Shown piece after piece: positions 22,746 through 34,800 of a DNA stretch of 64,000 nt. Position 1 is the first letter of the stretch. Each line of letters starts with the position of its first letter. The notes below the pieces were generated by a model. That model searched no databases. It was not told the origin of the DNA and worked only from the letters and a program-made list of their open reading frames with translations. The position numbers and the translations under genes were made by a program. The stretch is from Bettongia penicillata ogilbyi (lineage: Eukaryota; Chordata; Mammalia; Diprotodontia; Potoroidae). The stretch is from contig JAJHZJ010000752.1 in the NCBI GenBank assembly GCA_023548195.1, positions 361,501 through 425,500 on the forward strand. The letters run 5' to 3'.

Positions 22746-23249
22746 GCAAGAAAAGGAACTTCTGAGGAAATCACCTGAACTCTCTCATATTCATTTCCAA
22801 ACAACTATAATATAATGGCCCAGAATGAATTCTGGAATGATAGAACCATCACAAGATAGTGCAAAACAATTTTCTAGCTCCAAGCAGCTGGAAATATCAG
22901 TAGAAAAAGTCTGTCTTCAGTAAAAGGGGAAAGCACTGCAGAGTCAATAGTAGACCCCACCTCAGTAAGCCAACAGGAGGACCTGAGTCTCAGAAAAGCG
23001 ACAGATAAACAGGAAGATGACAGCACTGAGCCATTCTACATGCTTCAGAACAGCAGTAGGACCTCCTATCTTCCTTGGAACAGTACCAATTAGCCCCATA
23101 TTCCTGCCTCAATATAACATCGGGCCAAAAATATATATAAAAATTTATTGAAAACAATTCTCTAAAAAACAGAATTGATCAAATTGAAAAAAAGAGGCTA
23201 AAAAGTTAACAGAAGAAAACTAATCCTTAAAAATTATATTGGTCAAATG

Positions 23250-23429
23250 CAGTTGTGGGGAACTTGTAGCCTCAAGGCCACATGTGTCCCTCTAGGTTCT
23301 CAGGTGTGGCACTTTGACAAATCCCTTTAATAAAAGAATTCGTTTTGTAAACTGTGGACTTATTCAAAGGCTGCATGAAGAATCTAAGAGGCCACATGTA
23401 GCCTCAAGACTGTGGATTCCCTACCCCTG
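23250..23429. mobile_element. hAT-like non-autonomous foldback element (MITE), 180 bp
   Basis: Long imperfect terminal inverted repeats. The left end is 'cagttgtggggaacttgtag' and the right end, reverse-complemented, is 'caggggtagggaatccacag'; both then continue into similar 'aggcyacatgtg' and 'cctcttaggttct'-type sequence for over 60 bp. Flanks are 'gtcaaatg' (23242-23249) and 'gacaagtg' (23430-23437), an 8-bp target duplication with two mismatches, as expected for hAT. Removing the element restores L1 ORF1-like sequence. Too short to encode a transposase. Confidence 0.8.
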
Positions 23430-26400
23430 GACAAGTGGAGCTAATTTCTCCATGAGACATCAAGAATCAAACAAAATCAAAAGAATGAAAAAATAGAATA
23501 AAATTTAAAATACCATATCAGAAAAATAACTATTATGGAAGATAGATTTAGGAGGAATAATCTAAGAATTTTTGAGTTACCTGAAAGTCACAAAAAAAAG
23601 AAATTGGCACTGTCTTGATATCCTAGAAACAGACAGTAAAATAGATATTGAAAAATTTTAATAATCACCTCTGGAAAGAGATCCCCAAATGAAAACTCCC
23701 AACATTATAAGCAAATTCACAGACTCCCAGAACAAGCAGAAACTATTGAAAGCAACAAGAAATATACAATTCAAATATCAGGGAGTCATAGTTAGGATTA
23801 CACAGGATTTAGCAACTTCAACATTAAGGGATCAGAGGTCATAGAACATTATATTTCAAAAGACAAGGGAGATAAGAATCATACAAATAATCACCTACCC
23901 AGTGAAACTGATCAGAAACCTTTATGGTAAAAAAGGGGCATTCGATAAGATAGAAAGCTTTTAAATTTTCTTAATGAAATGTCTAGAGCTGCACAACAAC
24001 AACAAAAGAAGATTTATAATTTCAATACTCAGAAATAAGAAAAGGTAAAAAGGCAAGAAAACACATAAGTAATTCAAGAAGGATAAATTGTTTATATCTC
24101 TACATAGAAGATGAAACTTGCAACGCTTAAAAACTATAGCACTACTAGTGCAGTTACAAGGATTGTACATAGACAGAGAGTGAAAGTATGAGGTGACTTT
24201 GAAGGGAAGGCATAAAAACATTAAGGTGTGAGAAAGGATTACTCTGGGAGCAGAAGAAAGGGAGAGATATAATGTGGTAAATTGCCTCACATGAAGTGGT
24301 GTGAAAGACTTATTACAGTGGAAAGGAAGTTGAGAGAGTGGACAGTGAGCATCACTTGAAATTTATTCTCCTTTCAATTGGTTCAACAAGGAAATAACAT
24401 ACCCAATCAGCTGAGTTTAGAAATCTGTCTTACTCTACAGGGAAGTAGGAGGGGAGGTTAAGTAAAGTGGGGGCAAGTGAGACTAACAGAAGGGAAGGCA
24501 GATTGTGGGAGGTAATTGTCAGAAGCAAAAGACTAGTGAGGAGGGAAAGAGTAAGAAGAGAGAGAAAGAAATACAGGAGGAAAAATAGGATGAAGGGAAA
24601 TACATTTAGTAATCCTAACTATGAATATACATGGGACTAACTCTCCCATAAAATGGAAGTGGATTGCAGAGAGAGTTAAAATCCAGAATCCTAAAATAAA
24701 TTGTGTACAAGAAACACATTTGAATAGAGAGACACAGAGAGAGCAAAGTTAAGGGATTGGAACAGAATCTATTATGCTTCAGGTGAAGTAAAAAACAAAC
24801 AAGCAAGCAAGCAGATAGCAATAATGATCTCAGACAAAGCAAAAGCAAAAATAAATCTTATTAAAAAGATAAGATAGGGAAGTAATTTTTGCTAAAAGAT
24901 ACTGTAGAGCATGAAGTAATATGAATACTAAACATAATTAACCAAGTGGGATAACATTCAAATTATCAAAGGAGAAATTAAGTGAGTTATAAGAGGAGAG
25001 AGAAAAAATTATACTCCCAGTGGACCTCAGTTTTACTCTCAGGATTAGATAAACCTAAGGACAAAATAAATGAGAAACACTTTGAAAAGATGAAAAGAAC
25101 TTTAAAAGAGTTAGATATGAAAGATTCTGAAGAAGATTAAATGAGTACAGAAAAAATATGCCTTTTTTTCTAGATGGCACAGAGCACCTAAAGAAAAAGT
25201 GACCATGGATTAGAACATGAAAACCTTGTCTTTAAAGTAAAAGCATTAAACATCTTCTTTTCAAATTTTAATCCAATAAAAATTACATTCAAAAAGGGCA
25301 GTGGAAAGACTTATTAAAAATAATTGGAAACAAAAAATTTAATCCTAAACAATGTGTGGTTCAACAAAAAATCAAGAAAATATTGAAAAAGAATGACAGT
25401 AGAAGATGGTGGACTAAAAGCAGGAGCCTGCTTGAGTTCTCCCAAACTCCTCCAATGAACTATAAAAAATGACTCTCACAAATTCTAGAGCAGCAGAATA
25501 TCCAAAATGACAGAGTGAAATAAATTCTCAGCCCAAGAAAATCTGGAAAGTCAACAGGAAAGGTCTGTGGTACTGGGATGGGAGATGAGTACAGCCCAGT
25601 TTAAAACATTCTTGCACAGACTTGGTCCCAGCAATCTTGGATCAGCCATCAAGTGATTGAATCATAGCGGCTGTTGTGGTTTCCAAACATCTCAACTCAC
25701 AAACACCAAAGGCAACTTAGAAGGTTAATTAGAAAGGTCTGTTTGACATGGGTGGGGGAGAATCATGGTTCACATTAAAGCCTGGGGTGGGAGCAGCTAT
25801 GGTGGTGGCTGTTTCTGGAGCTCTTGTTCCATAGATGTTGGGGATATCAAGTGGCTGATCAGAGGGGCATTGCAGGAATCTCACTACTGGAGCTGAGGCA
25901 GGATTCTCCTGCTTTGCCAGTGTTTGGATCTGGTCACAGTCTTGGGTGACAGTCCTGGGGCTAGGAGGAAAGCTGTAATGACAGACCTAGTGGTTGAGAG
26001 AGAATTCTCATCACAGTTTCAAGGAAGCAAAGAGTGGTTGTAGTCACTCATAGACCAGAATATAGGCCAGGAGAGGAGAAGACAACTCTCTTTTAATCAT
26101 ACAACCTTGGAAGAATTGAAAATTTACAGAAATATCCCTGAAAAAGAGCTGCACAAAACCCTTCAAGCTTGGAACAGTTAGTCCTCCAATCTGGAAGCAG
26201 TGTCCTACCTTAACTAAGAGATTAAAAGTCAAGTAATTGGCTTGGGAAATAAGAAAACAGTGGGGGGAAATCAGACTATAGAACCTTACTTTGATGACAA
26301 AGACCAAACAATATAACCAGAAGAAGACAACACTATAAACGTTCCTATGCCCAAAGTCTCCAAGAACAATTTGAATTGATTGCAGGTCAATGAAAAGCTC

Positions 26401-26730
26401 AAACAGAGTTTTGAAAATCAAGTAAGAGGTAAAGGAAAAACTGGGAAGAGAAATGAGAATGATGCAAGAAAATCATGAAAGATGAGTCAACAGCTTGCTA
26501 AAGGAGACCCAGAAGATGGTGAATATCACTTTAAAAAACCAGACTACTCCAAATGGCAAAAGCAGTCCAAAAAGCTAGTGAGGAAAAGAATGCTTTGTAA
26601 AGCAGAATTGGCCAAATAGAAAAGGAGGTCCAAAAGTTCACTGAAGAATATAATTCCCTCAAAATTAGAATGAAACAAATGGAAGTTAATGTCTCTCCAG
26701 AAATTGTAAAACAAAACCAAAAGAATGAAA

Positions 26731-26743
26731 TACACACACACAG

Positions 26744-26779
<36 letters not shown>
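26731..26779. repeat. (CA)n dinucleotide repeat replacing part of ORF1
   Basis: An interrupted CA tract lying exactly where the middle of the HAL1 ORF1 should be. Coding-like sequence is recognisable on both sides. Confidence 0.9.
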
Positions 26780-26781
<2 letters not shown>

Positions 26782-27124
26782 GGGGTTAAGATTCAAATAA
26801 AGAATTAGCTACCTAGCAAAAAAAAATTAGGTATATTCTTTCAGGGGGAAAATGCATATACAATTAAATGAACTTTCGCACATCCTTGATGACAAAATTA
26901 GAGCTGCATAGAATATTTGACTTTCAAGTACAAGAATCTAGAGAAGCATGAAAAGGTAAACAGGAAAGAGAAATGATAAGGAACTCAATGAAGTTAAACT
27001 GTTTATATATCTGCATGGAAAGATGCTATTTGTAACTCATGAGAACTTTCTCAGTATTAGGGCAGATGGAGGATATACATATACATATATTCACATATAC
27101 CCATACACATGCATACATACATAG

Positions 27125-27129
<5 letters not shown>

Positions 27130-27197
<68 letters not shown>
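27130..27197. repeat. (TA)n dinucleotide repeat, about 34 units
   Basis: Uninterrupted TA tract, preceded by ACAT-type units from 27075. Sits in the spacer of the HAL1-type element. Confidence 0.95.
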
Positions 27198-27200
<3 letters not shown>

Positions 27201-27770
27201 GTAGAGGGCATAAGGTGAATTGAATACTAAGCAATGATAAGTAATAATAAAATTATGGGTTTAGAGAGGAAAGTACTGGAAGAAGGAGAAAGAAAGGTTA
27301 AGTAAAAGCCTTTATAGTAGAAGGGAAGAGAGGAGACATGAGAGGCAATGAATTAACTTTACTCTCATCAGATTTGCCTTAACCAAAAATAACATACACA
27401 TTAAATTATGTTTGGAAATCTCTCTTGCCCTACAGGAAAGTATGGGTGATGGGGATAAAGGGGTTGATAAAAAGGAGGGCAGATTGAGGAACATGATAGT
27501 CAGAAGCAAACACTTTTGAGGAGGGCCAGGGTCAAAGGATAGTATAGAATAAACAAGGGGCAGGACAGAATGGAGGGAAATATGGTTAGTCTTTCACACA
27601 TGACTACAATGGAAGTGTTTTACATGACTACAAAGCACAACCTATATCAAAATTGTTTTCTTTCTTAATGAGGGTGGATGAGAAGGGAGGAAGGGAGAGA
27701 ATTTGGAACTCAAAGTTTAAAAATGAATGCTAAATTTGATTTTACATGCACCTGGGAAAGAAGATATACA

Positions 27771-27994
27771 ATCAACAGGGTATAGAAATCTATCTTCCCC
27801 TACAGAAAATTAGAAGGGTAAAGTTATAAGAAAGGACAGGGGTGGGTGTGATTGAAAGGATGGCAGATTGGGGTAAGGAGTAATAAGAATGCATGCCATC
27901 TTTGGGGGGGAGCAAATTGGGAGAAAATGTGGAACTCAATATCGTGTTTAAGTCAATGTTGAAAACTAAAAATCAATTAATTAATTAAAAAAAT
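27771..27994 (+). mobile_element. Second, partial L1/HAL1 3' end in tandem
   Basis: After the first 3' end the spacer-like sequence restarts ('tatagaaatctatcttcccc', compare 'tttggaaatctctcttgccc' at 27410) and runs to another 3' end ('gaaaatgtggaactcaatat', then 'gttgaaaactaaaaatcaat') and an A/T-rich tail. Either a second truncated element or a tandem duplication within the first. Confidence 0.6.
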
Positions 27995-28005
27995 AAAATA
28001 ATAGC

Positions 28006-30285
28006 AATAATGAGATTACTTACCAAAATTTATAGGATACAGCCAAAGCAGTAAAGGAAATTTTACTTTCATAAATTCTTATATCAATAAAATAGAGAAA
28101 ATGCAGATCAGCGAATTAGACAATCAACTAAAAATAATCTGAAAAAGAACATTAAAAATCTCCATTTAAGCACCAAATTTGAAATCCTACAAACCAAAAG
28201 TGAGATTAATATAATGAAACAGAAAAAAACTTTGAGCTAATAAATAAAACTAAGAATTACTTTTTATAAAAAAAATAAAAGGATAAATGAAGGGTTACTA
28301 ATTTAATTTTTTTAAAAGAAAGAAAATCAAATTTCCGGTATCAAAAATGATTCTGGAAATGGATGAAACCAGCAACAGAGGAAAGTAAAGCAATAAGGAA
28401 ATGTTTTCTCCAATTATATACCAATAAATCTGACAATCTAAGGGAAATTGAGGATTACTTATGAAAATGCAAATTGTCTAGATTAAAAGAAGCAGAAATG
28501 TGACACTTAACCCCAAAAGAATTTGAAAAAAATGAATGAATTTTATAGGAATGAATTTTATAGGAAAAAATACACAGAGGCTGATGGGTTTCACAAGTGA
28601 ATTCTCCCAAACACTTACATCACCATTAATTTCAAAACTGAAAATTATTGGGTGAAATAGGCAAAGGAAGACTCTTACCAAACTCCTTTTATGACAAAAA
28701 TGTGATGCTAAACCACGAAAAACTAAAGTGGAAAAAGAAAACTATAAACCAAATTCTCTAATGAATAATGATGCAATTTTTTAAAAAATAAAATACTTTC
28801 AAGGAGATAACAGCAATATATCAACAATTCATACACTGTACCCGGGTGGAATTTATACCAACAATGGACTGTTTAAATATTAGGATAATTATCAGCATAT
28901 GACCATATCAATATCAAAACCAACAGAAATCAGATGATTATCTCATTCAACGATCAATGTCTTTGGACAAAATACAGCACCCATTCATACTGTAAACACT
29001 AGAGACCACAGGAATAAAGGCAGCTATCCCCTCTATTATTCAGTATTCTACTAGAAATGTAGCTACAGCAATGGGAGAAAAGGAACTTGAAGGAATTAAA
29101 GTAGTCAATGAGGAGACAAAGCTACCATGTTTTTTGCAGATGATAATCATGGTGCACTTAAAAAATCCTGAAGACTCAGTTAAAAAAAAAATCTACTCTA
29201 ATAAACAGCTTTTACCAAATTTCAGAATATAAAGTAAACCCACCTAAATCATCAGTATTTTTATATATGGACAACAAAGCCTAGTAATGAGACAGAGAAA
29301 TTCCATTTTAAATATCTGTAGATGATATAATATATTTGGGACTCTCTCTGACAAGACAACTCCATTAATTATATGAACAAAATAGCAAACCACTTTTCAT
29401 ACAAGTACGGTCAAATCTAAACAGTTGGAAAAAATATCAATTGCTCAGAGCAATTGATTCAGTAATTATATTGCTGAACCAATATAATAAAAATGAAAAT
29501 TCTACCTAAATTAATCTATGCATTCAGTGTAATGTCAAATTATCCCCAAAAAATATTTTACAGAGCTAGAAAAAAATTACAAAATTCTTCTTGAAGAACA
29601 AAAGGTCAAGAATGTCAAGGGAATTCATGAAGAAAAATGCAAAGGAAAGTGACTGGGTTATACCAGATCTCAAATTGTATTATAAAGCAGTAATCATAAA
29701 AACTATCTTGTACTGGCCAAAAAATAGAGTGATGAATAAGAATTCAATATTTGGCAAAACCTGCTAGGAGAACTGTAACACAATATGGCAGTAACTGAGT
29801 ATAAATCAATATCTTAAACCATTTACCAAGATAAGATCAAAATACATACATGATTTAGACATGAAGGATGATACTGAGAGCAAACTAGGAGAGCAAAAAA
29901 TTTTTTGTCAGATCAATAAAGAAGGGAAGAATTTATGAACAAACAAGAGATAGAGAACCTTATTAGATGTTAAATAGATACTATTTATTACAAGAAGCTA
30001 AAAAGGATTTGCACAAACAACAAAATACAATCAAGATTAGAATGAAAGCAGAAAACTGGGAAGCTACCTTTATAGTAAATATCTCTGATAAATGTCTCAT
30101 TTCTCAAATACATAGAGAACTCAGGCAAGTTTATAAGAATATAATACATTCCCAAATTGATAAATACTCAATAGAAGTGTACAGAGAGTTTTCAGAGGAA
30201 GAAATTAAAGCTAAGTATAGCCATATGAAAAAATGCTCTTACTCACTATTGGTTAGAGAGACTTAAATCAAAACAATAGGACTAA
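28006..30285 (+). pseudogene. L1 ORF2 remnant (RT to C-terminal region) of the older L1
   Basis: Decayed ORF2 of the 22.7-30.5 kb L1. The RT metal-binding motif is still readable as FADD (Asp codons 29139-29144), but a frameshift follows at once. The 99-codon frame 29967-30266 encodes the C-terminal domain (residues such as QIHRELRQVYKN, REFSEEEIKAKYSHMKKC, LLVRET) and stops where IREMQIKTTLRYH would follow. The remaining C-terminus is deleted. It cannot make an active protein. Confidence 0.85.
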
Positions 30286-30599
30286 CATCGAAATATTTTG
30301 CAAGATTACACATACATAAAATATCAATTTGCTTTCTATGTTAGGGAGTCCATGGTAAGGAAGGAAGAAAAATAATTTGTAATTCAAATCTTTGTTTTTT
30401 AAATGAATATTAAAATTCTCTTTGCATATAACTAGAAAAATAAACTATTTTTTGAAGGAAAGGGAATACATTTAAAATTTCTGTGAACTTATAGTACCAT
30501 ATAAGTTTTAGCTCTCATTATGATCATCATCACTATTCTCACTAGATATTTCTTCCTGTAAAATATTTAGCTTTTCCTTAAATATTTAGAATATATGCC

Positions 30600-31197
30600 A
30601 GAGTACTGAGTATTTAAATTAATGCTTTGTCTATGGTGGCATTATGTCAAAAGCAGTTTTTTTCTTCCCTTTGAATACATTGTGTTTTTCTGCTTTCTTG
30701 TAGAAAAGTATGACAGCTGCTCCTGTGGTTATTATTGCTGTTCTTGTTCAGCTGAAACATAGTGGATTTTGCTCTAACCTTTTATTTTAACTGCATATGA
30801 GCCTTTAGGTTTAAATTAGTTTCTTGTAAATAACATATTGCTTAATGTTGTTTTCAGAGAATTTTATTATTTTCTTTCCTTTTCTGAGTTCATCCCATTC
30901 AAATGCACGGTTATGATCATTAATTGTGCATTTCATTCCATTTCCCCCTTAGCTTCTGCTACGAAAAAACAAAACAAAACCTGCTCATGAGACCTACATG
31001 TGCTCAGAAAAATATTCTTTGATTGATGCCATCAGCCTTCATTTTCATGCCCCTTTCTTTTCCTGTTATTGAGATCCAAATCACATGCTTTTTTACCTTG
31101 TATGTATTGCCTTGTAAACTCGTCTTTATTATTCCCTCTCTAAGCTTATACTTTCTTTCACTTTTGAATTACCATTTCCATCTATGTTCTCTTGGTC
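30600..31197 (-). mobile_element. Antisense L1 fragment: ORF2 start and spacer
   Basis: 'ttagtttcttgtaaataaca', 'gagttcatcccattcaaatg' and 'cacggttatgatcattaatt' are the antisense ORF2 start, as at 37.2-37.3 kb ('gtattcatcccattcacagt'). It lies immediately before the sense L1 that starts near 31198. Confidence 0.65.
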
Positions 31198-31499
31198 AAA
31201 CGCAGGTCTTAAGGGAGGCATATAAAGGTAAACGGGGGGCGGGGGTGGGGAACTAGTTACTCAATTTGTGCAAACTGTTTACGTCCCTATAAGGGAAGAT
31301 GATACCTGTTAATCTTGAGAATTGTGCATCTGTTATGAAATATAAAAGGTACATAAATAGAGGGAACGGGTATAAAATAAATGATGTCATGTAAAAAATA
31401 TGATGTTAAGTATGCGAAGGGATTGGAAAAGAAGGTGTGAAAAGGAGGAAGCAGAAAATGGTAAACTACATCACAGGAAGAAGTACAAAATTATAGTAG

Positions 31500-31825
31500 A
31501 GGGAAAGAGGGGAGGGAGGTGAACATTGTTTGAGGAGTAATCTCTTCCGATTTGTTTCAAAGAGGGAAAAATAAACTTAAGTATGTAATCCTAACTAGCT
31601 CTCTAGGCAGTAGGAGGGGAAGGGGGAAGAAAGGGGAGGGAAGCTAAAAGGGAGGAAATAAGCAGTAAGAGTGAAGGGAAGTAAAAGGGAGGGGGGCAAA
31701 AAGAAGGAAGGGAAGGCAGCAGGAGGTGGTGGTGAAAAATGAAAACTATTGAGGAGGGGAAGGGAGACGGGAAAGCTAAAATCACAAACGGTGGGCAAGA
31801 GGATGGAGGGAAGTACATAAATTGT
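31500..31825 (+). other. Purine-rich inter-ORF spacer of the L1
   Basis: Nearly all A and G on the sense strand, rich in GGGGAAG and AGGGAGG units, between the position of ORF1 and the ORF2 start. Equivalent blocks occur in the copies at 24.2-24.6 and 27.2-27.6 kb and, as pyrimidine-rich sequence, in the antisense copies at 37.3-37.5 and 55.8-56.0 kb. It is therefore an inherited part of the family, not a random repeat. The opposite-strand open frames here are artefacts of composition. Confidence 0.8.
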
Positions 31826-31829
31826 AATC

Positions 31830-34800
31830 ATAACTGTGAATGTGCATGGAATGAACTCTCCCATAAAACGGAGATGGATAGCAGAATGGATTAAAAGCCA
31901 TAATCCAGCGATATGTTGTTTACAAGAAACACATTTGAAACAATGGGATACACACAGGATAAAGGTCAAAGGTTGGAGCAGACTATATTGTGCTTCAGTT
32001 GATGTAAGAAAATCAGGAGTGGCAATGCAAACCTCAGAAAAAGCAAAAGCAGAAATAGATCTAATCAAAAGAGATAAGGATGGAAACTATATTCTGCTAA
32101 AGGGCACCGTAGACAATGAAGCAATATCATTACTAAACATGTGTGCTCCAAGTGGTATAGCATCCAAATTCTTAGAGGAGAAATTGGGGGAGTTGAAGGA
32201 AAAAATTGACAGCAAAACTATGCTTGTGGGGGACCTCAGCCTTCCCCTCTCTGAACTTGATAAATCTAACCTCAAAATAAACTAGAAAGAGGTTAAGGAG
32301 GTAAATAAAACTCTGGATAAGGTAGATATGATAGATCTCTGGAGAAAATTGAGAGGGAATAGGAAGGAATATACCTTTTTTCTCAGCAGTACGTGGCACA
32401 TATGAAAAAAAAAATTGACCATGTACTAGGACATAAAAACCTCACAATCCAGTGCAGAAAGTTAGAGACAATCAATGCATCCTTCTCGGATCATAATGCA
32501 ATAAAAATTATGTATAATAAAAGGCCAGGGAAAGATAAAACAAAAATCAATTGGAAAGTAAATAATCTAATTCTGAAGGAGTGGGTTAAAGAAGAAATCA
32601 TAGAAACAGTTAACAATTTCATTCAAGAGAATGAGAGTAGTGAGACAATATACCAAATCTTATGGGATACTTCAAAAGCAGTTCTTAGGGAAGTTTTATA
32701 TCTTTGAATGCCTACATAAATAAAATAGAGAAAGAGGAGATGAATGACTTGGGCATGCAGCTAAAAAAGCTATAAAAAGAACAAATTGAAAATCCCCAAG
32801 TAAATACCAAATCAGAAATATTGAAAACCAAAGGAGAGAATAATAAAATTGAAATTAAGAAAACTATTGAATTAATAAGTAAAACCAATCATCTGTTTTA
32901 TGAAAAAACTAACAAAATTGATAAACCTTTGGTCAGTTTGATTAAGAAAAAGAAAGAAGGAAAATAAATTACTAATATCAAAAATGTAAAGGGTGAACTC
33001 ACCTCCAATGAGGAGGAAATTAAAACAATAATTAGCAATTACTTTGCCCAACCTTATGCCCCAAAATTCGGTAATCTAAATGAGATGGATGAGTATTTTA
33101 AAAAATACAAATTGCCCAGATTAACAGAAGAGGAAGTTGAATACTTAAATAACCCCATCTCAGAAAAAGAAATTGAACAAGCTGTAAATGAACTCCCTAG
33201 GAAAAAATATCCAGGGCCAGATGAATTTACAAGTGAATTCTATCAAACATTTAAAGAACAGTTAATTCCAATACTATACAGACTGTTGTTGAAAATTGGG
33301 GAAGAAGGACTCCTCCCAAATTCTTTCTATGATACAAATAGGGTTTTGATACCTAAACTGACACAAAAGAGAGAAAGAAAATTATACAGTAATTTCTCTA
33401 ATGAATATAGATGCAAAAATTTTAAATAAGATTTTAGCAAAACGAATACAGCCTCTCATCACGAGAATAATACATTACGATCGGATAGGATTCATACCAG
33501 GAATGCAGGGCTGATTCAATATTAGGAAAACTGTTAGCATTATCGATCATATCACAACAAAACTAACAAAAAAGTCACATGGTTATCAGAATAGATGCAG
33601 AAAAATCTTTCAACAAAATACAACACGCATTCCTATTAAAAATATTGGAGAACACAGGGATAAATGGAACTTTCCATAAAATAATAAGTAGTATCCACTT
33701 AAAACCTTCAGCAAGCATTGTATGCAATGGAGACAACATAGACACATTTCCAATAATATCAGAGGTGAAACAAGGATGTCCATTATCACCACTATTATTC
33801 AATATGGTACTAAAAATGTTACCTGTGGCAATTAGACAAGATAAAGAAATTTAAGGAATTAAAATAGGCAAAGAAGAAACTAAGTTTTCACTCTTTACAG
33901 ATGATATTATGATATACTTAGAGAATCCCAGAGATTCATGTAAAAATCTTCTTGAAATAATAAACAACTCTGGCAATGTTGCAGATTGCAAAATAAACCC
34001 ACACAAATCTTCTGCATTCCCATATATTAACAACAAAATTCAACAGCAAGAGATAGAAAGAGAAATCCCATTTAAAGCTAGGGTAGACATTCTAAAATAC
34101 TTTGGAGTTTATCTGCCAAAACAAACCCAGGGACTATATGAACACAATTACAAGACACTTTTTACATAAACAAAATCAGATATAAGTAAATGGAAAAACA
34201 TCTGTTGCTCATGGGTAGGCTGAGCTAATATTATAAAAAAAAATGATAATTCTACCGAAATTAATCTACTAATTCAGTGTCATACCAATTAAACTATCAG
34301 ATATTTATTTTCTAGAGCTGGAAAATATAATATCAAAATTCATCTGGAAGAACAAAAGGTCCAGAATATCAAAGGGAAATGAAAAGAAATGCTACGGAAG
34401 GTGGCCTAGCACTACCAGATCTCAAATTGTTCTATGAAGCAGCAATTATCAAAACCACTTGGTACTGGCTAAGAAACAGAAGGGTAGGCAAGTGGAATGG
34501 ACTTGGCACTCAAGACACAGTAGGCAAGGAATACAGTAACCTCCTGTTGGATAAACCCAAGGACCCCAGCTTCTGGGGAAAAAACTCACTGTTTGACAAA
34601 AATTTCTGGGAAAACTGGATAACAGTCTGGCAGAAACTAAACATAGACCCATGCCTGACACTGTACACAAGAATAAAGTCCAAATGGATACACGATCCAG
34701 TATAAAGATTGATACCATGGAAAAACTGGAGGAGCAAGGAATAGTGTATTTATCAGATTTAAGGAGAAAGGAGGAATTTTTGACCAAAGAAGAGACAGAA

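Larger units (their letters stand above)
25398..27994 (+). mobile_element. HAL1-type (half-L1) insertion inside the older L1
   Basis: Starts with an L1 5'UTR ('agtagaagatggtggactaa'), then ORF1 (about 26247-26730, interrupted by a CA repeat, resuming about 26790-26975), a purine-rich spacer (about 27000-27610), and directly a type Y 3'UTR piece (27620-27770, 'gagagaatttggaactcaaa'). ORF2 is absent, the defining feature of HAL1. Flanks 'aaaagaatgac' (25387-25397) and 'aaaataatagc' (27995-28005) look like an aged target duplication (8 of 11 match). The host ORF2 resumes right after it. Confidence 0.75.
22746..30450 (+). mobile_element. Old sense L1, 5'UTR to 3' end, carrying two nested insertions
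   Basis: In order: 5'UTR (22746-23120, same type as 50.16-50.7 kb); ORF1 (about 23120-23900); purine-rich inter-ORF spacer (about 23930-24610); ORF2 endonuclease (about 24615-25300); the RT-proximal region interrupted at 25397; ORF2 resuming at 28006 and continuing through RT to the C-terminal region at 30266; and a 3'UTR of type Y (about 30286-30450). A 180-bp hAT-like element sits in ORF1 and a 2.6-kb HAL1-type block in ORF2. All coding parts carry many stops. A deletion joins the ORF2 C-terminus directly to the distal 3'UTR near 30286. Confidence 0.85.

Noticed and set aside
26044..26421. 125-codon minus-strand frame
   Set aside because: Antisense to the HAL1 5'UTR and ORF1; no independent support.
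31595..32068. 157-codon minus-strand open frame rich in Pro, Phe, Ser and Leu
   Set aside because: It is the reverse of the purine-rich L1 spacer and the ORF2 start; composition alone keeps it open.
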